From NCBI RefSeq assembly GCF_050436995.1, contig NC_134755.1, forward strand, positions 2,977,001 to 3,041,000: 64,000 nucleotides of DNA, given 5' to 3'. Below the pieces are notes generated by a model that worked only from the letters and a program-made list of their open reading frames with translations, made no database searches and was not told the origin of the DNA. Numbering within the stretch: position 1 is the stretch's first letter; each line of letters opens with the position of its first letter. The position numbers and the translations under genes were made by a program. The stretch is from Anticarsia gemmatalis (taxonomy: Eukaryota; Arthropoda; Insecta; Lepidoptera; Erebidae). Below are positions 10,201 through 22,310 of this stretch, piece after piece.

Positions 10201-10365
10201 TCAAAATAATGAAATAAATGTGACAAAGTGTAACATCTTATAAATAATCCTCATTTTTTTTTCTGGAGGCATAGATAATAGCATAATAAGAATATCATCA
10301 TCTTCTTCATCCTCCAATAGCTGCTGAATAACTTTTTTCCTAGCTGCGGAATAATTGTCCGACAT
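10201..10365 (-). pseudogene. Short acidic ORF, possible Harbinger-like transposase N-terminal remnant
   Basis: A 54-codon frame (ATG at 10365) begins MSDNYSAARKKVIQQLLEDE and continues with an acidic DDD run and a hydrophobic patch. This resembles the acidic start of insect PIF/Harbinger transposases in character only. No catalytic region follows. The GC-rich terminal-like motif at 10450-10506, on the 5' side of this frame, fits a decayed DNA transposon. It could equally be chance. Confidence 0.3.
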
Positions 10366-10449
10366 ATCGTACTGCACTAGAACACAACGGTCACCCGTTA
10401 AAACTGCGGGAAGAGTGACGATGTCGCCGTCGCTGAAATCCGAAAGCTA

Positions 10450-10506
10450 GGGTCGCCTCGCGACAGGCGACCATGGTCGCGGGTCGCGGTCGCGCGTCGC
10501 GGTCGC
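10450..10506. repeat. GC-rich GGTCGC-type repeat
   Basis: A run of GGTCGC/GCGACC units, including the perfect inverted pair GGTCGCCT...AGGCGACC at 10451-10472. It is very GC-rich in an AT-rich setting. It looks like the terminus of a DNA transposon; the opposite end was not located. Confidence 0.5.
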
Positions 10507-11550
10507 TAAGAACCGAATGTTACCTTAAGTGCGAGACTTAGTTCGCACGTTTGAAATGACCCGAGTATAATAATTTATGTTATGTATTATGTGTATTTGA
10601 TGAAATACCCGTATTTATCAAACAGCTAGATAGTTCCTTCGTAAAAATATCATATTATACTAATTTATACATGTACATGTAACAATTACGAGAAGATCCT
10701 GAGTAAGTAGGTATAAACCTGGAACTCTCTACAAACAAACATTACAAAGAGGTGTCTGAAAGGCAATGTGTTGCACAAAGGAAGAGATAAATGACCTCTA
10801 GGGACCGGCGACACTCAAATTAAACGTCAACGAAAAAAGAAAACGCTTATCTGAAAATATTCTTTTACTTTTCTTCAACAAAAAATTTTGTGGGAGGTAT
10901 CTTTATAATGGCATTTTCTTTCAAAATGAATTAAATAGATAAGTTTCATTTCAGTTAGTCAGACTAGTTCCTGCTGCTGCACATCGTATCAGCTGTTTAT
11001 AAGACAAATAGGTACTTACGTTCAATTTCACAAACTTTTGACAAGTATTTGATATGGTCATATTAATTTAAATCTACCACCGTTTTATAAAAGCTCTTGC
11101 TCGTGAGATGAAACTGCATGAAACACACGTCTTGCTCTTTTTAATAGTCTTGCAACGCGAAACTATGTAACATTAATTATGAAATTAGCAATTCAAAAAA
11201 AAATATTTGTTGTAAAACGTAGGCTTTTATACGTCACGGACTTCATTGCAGATTATATAAGCGTAAATTGGTGAAAATTACAGCATACAAAAAGCTGGTG
11301 TGATAATTGCTACTTTCATATTCATAACCTATACGTGCTTCCTTGTGAAACGCCTTCAACTTGGAAATCTCATTACTTTTAAATAAATAATATAACAACC
11401 ATGCAAATCTTTTTTCAACCATGGGTAAGGTGTCTACTAAAAAAAACAGGAAGATTCTTGAAATACTAGAACAGAGTTTTGAGCACTTTAGCTGTCAGTT
11501 TATATCTTAATTAAGTTTTTCGACTTGTAACCGTTAGTCATAAAATCTTA
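10507..11550. other. Non-coding stretch without recognised content
   Basis: No credible coding frame, RNA gene or repeat could be supported. Confidence 0.5.
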
Positions 11551-11640
11551 GGGCAGTTTCACGGCTTATGGATAAGTGTTAAATAGCTTTTCCGAGGAAT
11601 ATACGAGTAGTGACAGCAAATGTATGAAAACGATAGTCAA
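11551..11640 (+). repeat. Dispersed repeat 'cagtttcac...ggataagtgtta', copy 1
   Basis: It shares an ordered series of blocks with the reverse complement of 12640-12830: cagtttcaYgg, ggataagtgtta, a 'tatccga'-like block, then 'gtgacagc'/'gtgatag'. The two copies face each other about 1 kb apart. Confidence 0.5.
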
Positions 11641-12045
11641 AATTCCGCAGAATTTGTGAAATTGGGGCTAAATTTACAAAAATAGTAGTACTAACATTTG
11701 TATTGCTAGCTTTAGGACAATTACTTTTTTATTAGTGGCTGGACATGCCATTAGAAGTACATGAGCCCTCCCTATTCTCATTTCGTTTCTTATTTAGGCC
11801 CATTTCTCATGAGGACGGAAGTTTGAGCCAAATGGGTTTAGTACTGTTGTTACTATAGTATTCCTTGTCACACACGCAGTTGTTTTTAAGAACATATTTT
11901 TGCTTTTCAACACTAGACTTGTCATTTGTTGGAATATTGTGCCGCGTTACCAGGAAAAGGATTTTGTAACTACCATTTCTTTTTTTTAGAATGTGCTTTC
12001 GACGGTTAAAAATCTGATGCAATCTCCGGGCACAAGATAAATTTG

Positions 12046-12175
12046 TAAATTTTGTATGAAAAAGTTTGATCAGCGCCTCTAGCGGGAACTGTAGGAGTTA
12101 TTTTTGCAGTACATTTGATAATGTCAAACTCTCGATACTTGAGAGTACCATCTATAGAGAATCGCGCCCTTAAAC
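12046..12175 (+). repeat. Dispersed ~185-bp TIR element, partial copy
   Basis: It contains 'gatcagcgcctctagcggg', 'gcagtacattt' and a right end 'tatagagaatcgcgc', which matches the terminal block 'agaatcga' of the fuller copy at 35219-35406. Confidence 0.75.
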
Positions 12176-12639
12176 ATCAAGTACCTCAAGATTTTCTCAT
12201 ATTGTTTGTGCAAGACTAACTTTTAAAGGAAATTGTCTGGTATACAGGGGCTATTATCTAAGTCTCTTTGCAAACTTAGAAGTTCCTCTGACAAACTAGG
12301 ACGTAAATAGTTCAACTGCGGAACTTGTTAAGTTCTCGAATTCTTGAGGAAAGTTTGTCTTTGGCTTCAGATACAAGAACTACTATGAAATAAAATTGAT
12401 TTTGTTTGGTATTTGGTGATGAAAAAGTCTTGAAAATCTTGAAAACTAAACAGTAGCGCGATTTCCTACACTTTAACTACTAGTAGTAAAATCTTTATTA
12501 TTCTATATCTATAAATCATGAACTTAATCTAACCCTTTATACAGTTTGCCTGTGAGATCGAGTACCTATAGTATATGTATGTAATGTAGGTATAGCCCGC
12601 GCCAAATAACTTTGTGTGTATCGGGTGATAGAAAAGTAA

Positions 12640-12830
12640 GATCGATAACGCCCATCCGTTCCGTTACCTACACTTATCCTTAGGTTTCACCACTTCTCTC
12701 TTCAGAGTTATGATGGGTTTGCTTATAGGCTGCAATAATAAAAGTTGTTCTTATACGTTTACTATCACTTCTGTCGGATAGTCTATCTAACACTTATCCG
12801 GACATCCATGGGCCATGAAACTGGCCTTAA
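12640..12830 (-). repeat. Dispersed repeat 'cagtttcat...ggataagtgtta', copy 2
   Basis: Inverted relative to 11551-11640. On the minus strand it begins near 'ccagtttcatggcccatgg' and continues 'ccggataagtgttagatag'. It is longer than copy 1. Confidence 0.5.
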
Positions 12831-13062
12831 AGTGCCGGCAATATGTTTTGATTACTTATAATTAATTTCAGCATGCAATACAATAAACATAAATAATTTA
12901 AATCGGACATTCACATAATTATATTTCCAATTACACCAATTTCCTAAATTCAATTTGTTCTGAATAAACAAAACGTAATTAACGACCAGCGACCCGTTTC
13001 AAATTATATTCGCAAACCGCAGCTAACATGGCGTTTCAAATACCATAACTATACTAACTTAT

Positions 13063-13419
13063 TTCTATACAATAATATAAATGTAAAAGTTTGTATTGAT
13101 GTTTGTTGGTAACTTACGCTAAAACTACTAAACGATTTTTATCAACCTTGACAGTCTTGTAGCTCATGAACTAAAGTAACACATAGGCTACGTAAACACT
13201 AGTTTTTGTCCGTGATGTAATATAAGTAATGTAACTATAACCGACGAGAGCCAGAGTAGACTCCTAGTTATCTAAAAACGAAAAACAATTACGCTTGCAT
13301 CGCTTTATAAATTATCATATACTAAAGTATGGCCTACTGTTTCAAATAAAATCAATTCCTAACCTAATGGGATAAGGTATACAACTTTGTAAAAGAGCAA
13401 AGCCGCACGGGTCAGCTAG
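13063..13419 (+). mobile_element. Non-autonomous Helitron-like element
   Basis: It opens TCTATACAATAATATAAATG and closes 'gcacgggtcagctag' followed by T. The 5' TC, 3' CTAG and following T fit the Helitron pattern. There is no Rep/helicase coding capacity. Confidence 0.75.
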
Positions 13420-13799
13420 TAATATAAATAAATGTATTGAAATTTATCCCAAGCTTTGGATTTATTATTCAGTTTCCATTTCCTCCGTGTAATGGTGTAC
13501 AGTTTCTGTTTCACATTATTTATGATCGTTTTCGTCCGATCTCGGTTGCTTGTTAAATCTGCTCTTAGCTTTCTACTTCCTTGTAGCCATTTAAGTCATT
13601 TTAAGGGGTATTAAACACCGAGGAAGTACAAGAAGAATTTCGTTCTGTTATTTGTCGGATATTTTAATTGTACTGCTTCTCGATCAGCATATGTACGGTC
13701 GGCTGGTTTAAGTTTGAGCGATAGTTTTTCAAAGTAGCTTAACGGCTTAGTAGTGTTGGAATAGTATCTCCTTTGCTTAGGGGCTAGTTAAAAGCCGAT

Positions 13800-14035
13800 C
13801 CATTATTCCAAGTTTTAGATAAATCAATTAGTCAATTATTCAGTCAGTTAGTCGCTAGGTCAGTCGATCACTTACCCCCGGTTTCTGAGGTACATTAAAC
13901 GGTAGTTTATCTATTCAATAGTGTCAAAACTCATTGAAAAAAAACGCTATCGAATAGATAAACTACCGTTAAATGTACTCAGAAACCGGGGGTTAGTAAG
14001 TCAATCAATCGGTTAATCAGTCAGTCAGTCAGACA
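13800..14035. repeat. Degenerate (GTCA/TCAA)n tract interrupted by a MITE
   Basis: Runs of 'cagtcagttagtc', 'tcaatcaatcgg' and 'gtcagtcagtcag' flank the MITE at 13875-13992. The MITE appears to have landed inside a simple-repeat tract. Confidence 0.6.
13875..13992. mobile_element. Foldback MITE, copy B
   Basis: A near-intact copy with about 50-bp opposing arms, a loop of A-rich sequence, and TTA at 13872-13874 and 13993-13995. It is the cleanest case for a TTA target duplication. Confidence 0.88.
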
Positions 14036-14936
14036 CTGACACTACGTTACATTGTTAAGGTGATTATTCCCATGTACAATATACCTACCTGTAATTATTA
14101 TCATTCGTAGCCAACGCATATTCCATAAATCTACCCAATGTCCGATATGGAACGTAGGTTGTAGTCGTAAATTTCCATTTTGATTAACTGCACCAGCAAC
14201 AGTTGCATTCAATGGCTTCTTGGAACCACAACAGAACCAATCCTCGTATATGTATTTGGTATTTACAGCTATATCAACAACATTGTATTAAAGTGAATGG
14301 TCACGTAACTGAGGGCGGAAAAAGTGCTAGCGATCGGCGTTTTTAAAATGAGTGAAAGAAGTGTCTTGCGTCCGGGATCGACTATGGCTGGGGTCTATAA
14401 TTTTTTTTCGGAAAACGGGAGTTTAGTATGCAACATGTTTCTCTTGTTATATTTCATCAAAATCAGTTCAGTGATTTAGCCACAAAAGTGTGCAGACAAA
14501 AACTTACGCAATTATACTATTAGTATGGTTTTAATATTTATTTTTGGTAGCATTATTGATTTGTGATCAAAAAGTTGACATCCTACCTTGTAGTTCGAAC
14601 TTCTCTTTTATTGTTTAAGTTACCACCAACTATTTCTGTTCGTATTTCTGAACTATGTTTGTAGTTTGTTAGACCGTGCTAGTGAGGTGCTCTCCAATTG
14701 AACGAGTATGGATCCGGAATATAAAGGCACATTCATTGAATATTTCGAAAGTGCTGAAAACTGGATAGACCTTGCTCTATGTATATTCATAAATGTATGT
14801 ATGTATGTACATAAGCACTTTCATTGATATTGATGAGTTATGGAAGCGGAAATAGCTAGTTGCAATTTGTGGTCAGCATAAGCTCATAGTTAAGTAAAAA
14901 GTTTTGTTAAGTAAATTTTATCGCGGATATTTTATG

Positions 14937-14995
14937 AATGGATGACCGCTTAGCGGTGCTTGACTTGAATGTGTTCATGCTTCGAAAATCATGTT
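14937..14995 (+). repeat. Fragment of 5S-like SINE
   Basis: 'ggatgaccgcttagcggtgc' followed by 'cttgacttgaa' and 'tgcttcg' parallels the segment after 36002 in the full copy at 35928-36178. Confidence 0.55.
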
Positions 14996-15390
14996 AAAAT
15001 CTTTGCCAGTTTTAAATAAATACTCAATTTTAAAGTCCTTCGGTCATCTTAAACCGTACAGATATAAATAGGTACTCACCCACGAAATCTTAAGAGCAAA
15101 TTAAAAAAAAGACTTCTATCTACATCAATATAAGGTTTTTTTAAGTTTTCATTCTTTATCTTCATATTTTCATCAGTCATCTTTTATTTTCTCAATAAAC
15201 TGAGTAGTAGCTAACTTAGTGCCACTTAAACAAGATTAATAGCAAAGTTTCCGAACTTCTGATGAAACATCTTTGCGATAACCTTTAAACTAGAGCTTAC
15301 GAGACTAATTTATATGCTATAATCTGAGCATCGTACGAATATACTTGAAAACTTCAGCTAAATATTATCGAAAATAAAGTTAACCCATTA

Positions 15391-15500
15391 ATGTCCCACT
15401 GCTGGGCAAGGGTCTCCTCCCGTAATGAGGCAGGGGTTAGGCCTTGAGTCCACCACGCTGGCCAAGTGCGGGTTGGGGACTTTGCATGCCCTCAATAAAT
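15391..15500 (+). repeat. Dispersed 'CCCACTGCTGGGCAAGGGTCTCC' repeat
   Basis: A well-preserved fragment: the core, then 'ggccttgagtccacc', 'cacgctggccaagtgcgg' and 'tttgcatgcc'. It is the best reference copy for this family in the window. Confidence 0.8.
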
Positions 15501-15876
15501 GTATAATGTAAATATTATCAAAAATGTCAAGTAAAATTAAAAGTTTGAAATAAACAGTTTTGGATGTGAAGTTAGTAAATGATTCTGAAGAAAACTATCG
15601 TTAGATGAAGTGTTCGTTAGTTTAGGGAAAAGTTTATCGGAATTCTAATAAGCTGTATGATATCAGAGAGCATGATAATATTTTCTTTTCAACTTCATAA
15701 AAATTGTTATTTACTTTACAAAATAAACATTATTACCACGGTAACTAAAACAGTAAAAGCATAAGTAGAATATAATGAATACATAATGTATTAAGAATAA
15801 AGATACCCCACGTATTAACGAAGACTACATTACATTCTAAATCACAACTTTTAAACTCTCGCGTTGCATGTTTATT

Positions 15877-15966
15877 GTATAATAGAATACGGGAATTACG
15901 TACTTGACCTTAAAAACATTTTAAGGTAAAATGCGTGTTCGCGTTAATTCCCGTATTCTATTATAC
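15877..15966. repeat. Foldback element with perfect 22-bp arms
   Basis: Arms 15877-15898 (gtataatagaatacgggaat, then ta) and 15945-15966 are exact reverse complements across a 46-nt spacer. The right half, read on the minus strand, matches the single-arm copy at 24871-24990. The structure is therefore two inverted copies of a dispersed repeat. Confidence 0.8.
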
Positions 15967-16254
15967 ATTCTAAATCATACTTCCTTGAGCTACGTACAGT
16001 TTTATTCAGTAATCACACTTCTGGACAAAATTGTCTAACTTCATTTCCGCACTGAACCACAAATGGTACCCGTGTGGATACTGATACTATCAGCAAATTC
16101 TAATCACTTCGTTGGCATAAAGAAGGCAAGTTTTGGCATAAAAGTTGATCATATAACTAGACTCGTAAGAGGAAGATTTTATTCAACGTCTAATATAGGG
16201 GGTAATATGATGATTTATGTGCGAGTAGAACAGACATAATGGTACCTGTAGGGT

Positions 16255-16273
16255 GTGTGAGAGAGAGAGAGAG
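16255..16273. repeat. (GA)n microsatellite
   Basis: A short uninterrupted GA run in non-coding sequence. Confidence 0.8.
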
Positions 16274-16507
16274 CATAATATGAAGTCTACCTACCGGGTT
16301 TTCTTCACAAATACGGGATAAATTCTACCCAAAAATTACAACGAATTATTTGAGTTTCAAATTGTCCATTGAACATAAAAATGATTTACGTACTTTTAGT
16401 ATTTGAATATTTACGCAGTTAAGTGGCAAAATAATAACTATAAATCTAGAAAGACTTAGTTTAATTTGTTACAAATAGGCAAATAATGTACGAGATATAT
16501 TAAAAAA

Positions 16508-16564
16508 TAAAATAAAAGAATAAAATAATAATCACAGAGATTATTATTTCATTCTTTTATTTTA
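16508..16564. repeat. Hairpin with 26-bp arms (one mismatch)
   Basis: Arms 16508-16533 and 16539-16564 pair at 25 of 26 positions around a 5-nt loop. The sequence is almost pure A/T, so it is weaker evidence than the mixed-sequence hairpins at 42.3, 47.4 and 49.4 kb. Confidence 0.7.
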
Positions 16565-18010
16565 TTTATAGCGTGTTTCTTCAATAGATAACAGAAAAGA
16601 TAAAGTCTTTAATAATTATGAATGGGTGCCCCAAAACACTGCTTTTGTATCTTAACGACTTAATTACGTGTACAGTCTTAAGAAATTATGAATAATTTAC
16701 GCAAAATGTTCAATGAAAAGACTTTTTGAGAAAGTTATTTAATTTTGTTTAATTTATATTATGAATAAAACCGCACCGTCTTAAAGCATGTTTAAATTAA
16801 GTTAAATCTTTTACTTATATACCTATGAACAAAAATATTCCTTCTTATGTATATAATATTACACCTTTTTTCTACGGCGGCAGAAACTAGAAAACGCTAT
16901 TATTTTTCCAAATATTTCCTATAAACATAGAAAATAAATACATATTATACACATACAATTGATTAACGGTATAACACCAGAATATATTTTAACTCAGTAA
17001 TGTGGTTATCCGTTTTTAATTCTACGTTTATAATTCCGTAGTCTGTGCGATTTATATTCGATTAAATCTGAATTGAACCAAATCTGTATTAATGAATTCG
17101 AAGAATCCGACTCGTTATGGTCGGAATTCGAACTTTTCAGAATATAAGCGCTTCTAGAAAAGTTATCGTCAAAGATTTCTATATGGTATGTGAAGGTGAA
17201 TGGTATGTGGCCATATTTGACCTTACCTTACCATAAACGCCAATGAGAAAACATACCTATAATAAGACTTCTGAACAAATATATTAGTTTTTTTATACAC
17301 CAGTCCGGCTATTCCTATTCTCAACCAAAGAAAGAAAGTATAGCTAAAAAGTAGTGTGTTTTTTCCTTTCGTAGACTATACATAAAAAGAACTGTCCGGA
17401 TTCTCATATCACCGGTTGAACGCATTTTATTTTAAACAGGTCGTAAAAATGCAATAAAAATGTACTGCCGGGTAGTAGGGGGTCGTAAAATGGCTGACCA
17501 AGCGGAATACAATCTGCAATATAAATCCTTATTACGGCTTTTTTGCTGTGATCATTGATGTAAAGTATCTGTTATAAACAGCTGTTTTTGTTTCTGAAAT
17601 ATTATTTGCTAAAGGCTTTTCTTAAATTCAATTGAAAGTCCATTCAATCCAAGGACAACCAGTCTCAAATCAAATTATTATCATAGCAAAGATAAATAAT
17701 TTATTACTGTAAATATAATTCATTGTCTAAGGTAAACCTTATAATACTCGACCTATTACCACTTAAGGGATAATCAAACTCTACCATTTACTATTACTTT
17801 TTTATAGAAAGAATATATATTCTAGGCCGTCATTAAATAATTTATTAAAGTAAGTTATCTATCTATAAGTATATACCAATTCACAATTTCAACACAATGC
17901 AGTAGTCTTTACCAAATAAAATTTGCAGTAAGAAGACAATTGTATAAAACTAACACCCACATAACACACTCCGTACAAAATTGCTGAAACAAACTGAAAA
18001 TATTCTGTCA
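16565..18010. other. Non-coding stretch without recognised content
   Basis: AT-rich, with no credible gene and no repeat related to others in the window. Confidence 0.5.
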
Positions 18011-19076
18011 GTATGTGTTTGTGAAACATTCAGACATAAGCAGCGGAGTGGAAATGCAATCTACTCGTAGGGCGTTATGTGTTCCTGGTACCTGCAAGAT
18101 GTATTCATAGAAATTTTGAAGGAAACAAAATTATGGGAAACGGGAAACGCGAATCCATGGCCCAATGTGATTATTTGGTTTAGGATATTCTATGAATCGC
18201 TCTAGAAACCGTTAATTAATAATTCGAAGTTATTTGTGAGGAACTGAAAGTATGTGTTTGTGAAACATTCAGACATAAGCAGCGGAGTGGAAATGCAATC
18301 TACTCGTTTGTTTTACGTTGAGAGTAGAACATGCATGAAGCTACCGGGGCGTTATGTGTTCCTGGTACCTGCAAGATGTATTCATAGACATTTTGAAGGA
18401 AACAAAATTATGGGAAACGGGGAACGCAAATCCATAGCCCAATGTGATTATTTGGTTTAGGATATTCTATGAATCGCTCAAGAAACGGTTAATTAATAAT
18501 TCGAAGTTATTTGTGAGGAACTGAAAGTATGTGTTTGTGAAACATTCAGACATAAGCAGCGGAGTGGAAATGCAATCTACTCGTTTGTTTACGTGGAGAG
18601 TAGAACATGCCTGAAGCTACCGGGGCGTTATGTGTTCCTGGTACCTGCAAGATGTATTCATAGAAATTTTGAAGGAAACAAAATTATGGGAAACGGGAAA
18701 CGCGAATCCATGGCCCAATGTGATTATTTGGTTTAGGATATTCTATGAATCGCTCAAGAAACCGTTAATTATAATTCGAAGTTATTTAATTTTGTGAGGA
18801 ACTGCAAGTATGTGTTTCTGAAACATTTAGACATAAGCAGCGGAGTGAAAATGCAATCTACTCGTTTGTTTACGTTAAGAGTAGAACATGCATGAAGCTA
18901 CCAGGGCGTTATGTGTTCCTGGTACCTGAAATGTATTCTTGAGAAATTTTGAAGGGAACAAAATTATGGGAAACGCACATTTCCATGTAAACCAACCACA
19001 ATGTAATTATTTGTTTTGGGTTATTCTATGAATCGCTCGAGGAACTGGTAATTACTATTCGAAATTATTTGTCCGG
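18011..19076 (+). repeat. Four-copy tandem repeat, unit about 277 bp
   Basis: Units start at 18011, 18250, 18527 and 18808, each opening GTATGTGTTTGTGAAACATT or a near variant. Lengths are 239, 277, 281 and about 269 bp. Unit 1 lacks about 38 bp after 'aatctactcg' that the others keep. Units 1-3 are very similar; unit 4 is the most diverged. A 68-codon frame in unit 2 is broken in its neighbours, so it is not a conserved gene. The AT/GC balance is higher than in the surroundings. Confidence 0.93.
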
Positions 19077-21514
19077 AAAAATGCATTAAATTAATAATAA
19101 AAAAAAAATATCATGTCTTTAAAGGCCTAGCAAAAACTAAGTAGTAATTAACACAGTCAGGCATGGTTTGTTTGATGCTTTCAAGCTTGTGTAAGGAGCT
19201 TTTAAACTACAAACTTTTAAAATCACTAATGGAATATGTATTCAAATAATCGACCAACTAAAATATCAATTGTCTTCCTGATTTTTTACCATTATTTCTA
19301 GGTATAGGAAACAGATTTATTTTAAAGTTTTAATACTTACTAGAAAAATAGACGTAATAGACGTTAAACAAACGCGGCGGGGCAAAGGTAAATTGACATG
19401 TCATTTGCAAACGTGAACCGCCTTTACCATTGTGAAACAGACTTGTATTTCAATTTATATGTATGATACCGACCGATGCCCTAGTTTTGAGGGATTATTT
19501 TTTATAATATGACGTATGACACAATATTTTATGCATTATTTATAGACAATAGAATGATGGTAATCTAGGTTTGAAGGCAAAGTCTGCCAATTACGATTAC
19601 AATTACAATTAAAAAAACAAAAAAAATATATATTTGAGTCGCGTTCATTTGAGTGTTAAGCCACCAACCAGCCAAGAAACAAGATGCTCTTCTTTAAAAA
19701 AAAAAAACATTAAGATGTCATTTGCCATTAAGCCTAAAAAATTAAAAAATGTTTCAAGTCGTGACCTAGTTTTGGAGACAGTTCATTCATAAACTTACCT
19801 ATAACCTTACCATTACCATTGTATTACAAATATTTGTTACATTTTCCCTTCGTAGTTCCTTCAAATAAATAGAAAATGTCCTATTTATTGAATAACTAGC
19901 AGAGTTACAGAAATAAGGAAAGATTTACTTGAATTACTCGCGACTCAAAAGGTTTTCGCTGTCCACTTTGCTTTTATTCCCATAAAGGACGATAAAAGAA
20001 GTTTATATCGCTACATTTGTTATGTTCTCGAGAACTTGTGCTAGCGAAATGTTGAAATAGTTGCCCTCTTACTTGTGGGCAAACTTAAATGTTACAAAAA
20101 TGTATAAACATATTAAGTATAACATTTTTGTAATATATATCGTAGATAATATCAAACTCCATGGCAGATGGGCAAGATTTTAAACTACTAGGCTACTCCA
20201 GCAGTTATAAATAGTTTTATTTGCAAAAGAAAAATCTGCGCCGTAATTATATTAATAATGTTGTTTTAGTAATTTCAAATATTTTCAATATGAATAGTAA
20301 GTATGTTTTATATAGCACGTTTTATAAACTTCGTACAGCACATTTTTGTAGTAACTTTTAACGATTTCTCTTGTCAGCAAATAAATTATGCCTTTAAAAA
20401 CAAAGATTTTACTCTTCACAGACATTGAATTCAGTTACATTTTCTTTTCCAAATCGGAGAACATAAAAACATAATAATTTATTTGGAGGTCTCTCAGGGT
20501 AGGCTTGAGGTGCGCTACCGGACATTATCGCTGCCTTAACGACCCTCTAGTGGCCTCGTAATTTTATTTAAGTATGCTGCTTTTTCTCAACGTAGAAAGA
20601 GCGCCGATTCTGCCTTCATATTAAAAAAAATCTTAAAATTTTGTTTAACTTTTTTAGGCTGACGTGTCTTCTCTAACTAATTTATTGAACTCTTATGTTT
20701 ATATTAAAGACAACGTATTTAAACCGAAAATAATTATGTCATAAAAGTAACTTATATTTGAAATGGAATGGTATAACAAATTCACAGTGAGACTTTTTTC
20801 GGATTTTATATATCATTACTTATTGGAAATATTTAGCAAATTTAACAGTCGACCGGCAAAAAATTAAAAAAAAAAATAGCGCTCCGCCGGAAACTGAACC
20901 TGAGTTCTCGTAATCCGCTGTCACACACATTGTTGTTTGAACTACAGAGGTAATTCAATCAATTATTCCCGTTAAAAAGCAAAACTTACAAATAAGTAGG
21001 CTGTATTTCACCCAACTTTTCAAAATTATGAACAAACTTTTGCTAGCTGTAAATATTTATTTTGTTTGTTCCGGAATCTATGAGCCGTGGTTTAATTATA
21101 AGTTATTTAACTTGTATTCGGTTGGCTTTTACTTTTTTTGGTAAATTAATATGTATTTTCTTTTTACAATACAAACAAAGCAGTTGTTAGTGGAGTTCGA
21201 CGATATTTTTAATGTTATTCGAAAGTGGTAGAAAATCCCCTCTAAAGAGCAAGGCTCTTGTCCTACCTATGGAAGTAATATCGGTGTGTAAGGTGTGAGT
21301 ATTCAATTAAACATGCTTTCTAGCATACATTCAGTTCAAACGCCGCGCTTTGAGGCAAACGACACGTTTCGATAGCGAGTTCCCCGATTTTGTTTTTTTT
21401 TAAAGCCATAGTTCACAACGCTCACAGAAAAAAACCGTCGGCTGGAGTTAGAAAGCGGGACTATACTATTTTACTCGTAAATTTGTACTGTGCAAGCAAG
21501 TTGATGTATACTTT
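19077..21514. other. Non-coding stretch without recognised content
   Basis: Poly-A/T tracts (for example near 19615 and 19700) and no credible coding frame. Nothing else is supported. Confidence 0.5.
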
Positions 21515-21580
21515 AAATGGAGGAGGGACTAGGCATTGGATCCACGCTGATCATGTGCGGGTTGAACACTTTACATTTCT
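21515..21580 (+). repeat. Decayed 'CCCACTGCTGGGCAAG' family fragment
   Basis: 'ggaggagggactaggc', 'ggatccacgctgatcatg' and 'tgcgggttgaacactttac' match the middle of the 15391-15500 copy. The longer open frame at 21390-21629 simply crosses it. Confidence 0.5.
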
Positions 21581-22149
21581 TCTAGAATTGGGTTCAAGGA
21601 AATTAGGTAATTATACAATTCAAGCGTGAGAACTACTTAAAGTTTCCTTCTCCTTTCTAATAAGTGATTATTTATTCTAATACACACATCACTTCGAAAA
21701 GGCATCGATGTACTCTCACGGCTTCGAAGCATCTTCCACATGGTTTGACCACTCGACTATCACACTTTAAAAGCACCACGAAAATCCAAATACGTATTTT
21801 ACTCAAACGTGCAGTACAATTTTATAGAGTGATAACGGAGAAGAGTCTTCAATGCAATACTCCCCGCCCATCATATCTCACCCGCACTAATTGATCGTTG
21901 TTCGCAGAAGCCAGCGCCTCGCTTCACATAAACAGTGACAGTCCGTGACTTACGACCTTCTCGAGTGGAGCTGTTGAAAGACGATGCTGAACGATTGTAG
22001 TTAAGAGATACCATACAATTTATTATGACAAAGACTTGTAGTGGTACGGAAAGTAAATATCTAAGTTACTTAATGGAAAGTTAGTAGGTATAAGGGGTTC
22101 AACTTATGTACCGCCGGAACAGTAGCACTTTTATCAATAATTATTAGAA

Positions 22150-22310
22150 CCTTCGAGCGTCGACAGTTTGACATTTAAAATGAACTGTCAATCTAGTTTC
22201 TACGACGCCCGTTAGAGGCGCTAAACCGATTGTCATACAACATTTTACGATAGCTAGCCGGTTGTCGGTAGTCGATAGTGATAGAGAACCGCGGCAAGGT
22301 GATTCTGATT
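22150..22310 (-). repeat. Dispersed ~185-bp TIR element, inverted copy
   Basis: 'cccgttagaggcgcta' is the reverse complement of the family's 'gcgcctctagcggg' block. The terminal 'gatagctagccggttgtcgg' block is also present. Confidence 0.7.

Noticed and set aside
18254..18460. 68-codon frame in the tandem repeat as a gene
   Set aside because: A one-base difference or deletion breaks the frame in the other units, so it is not conserved.
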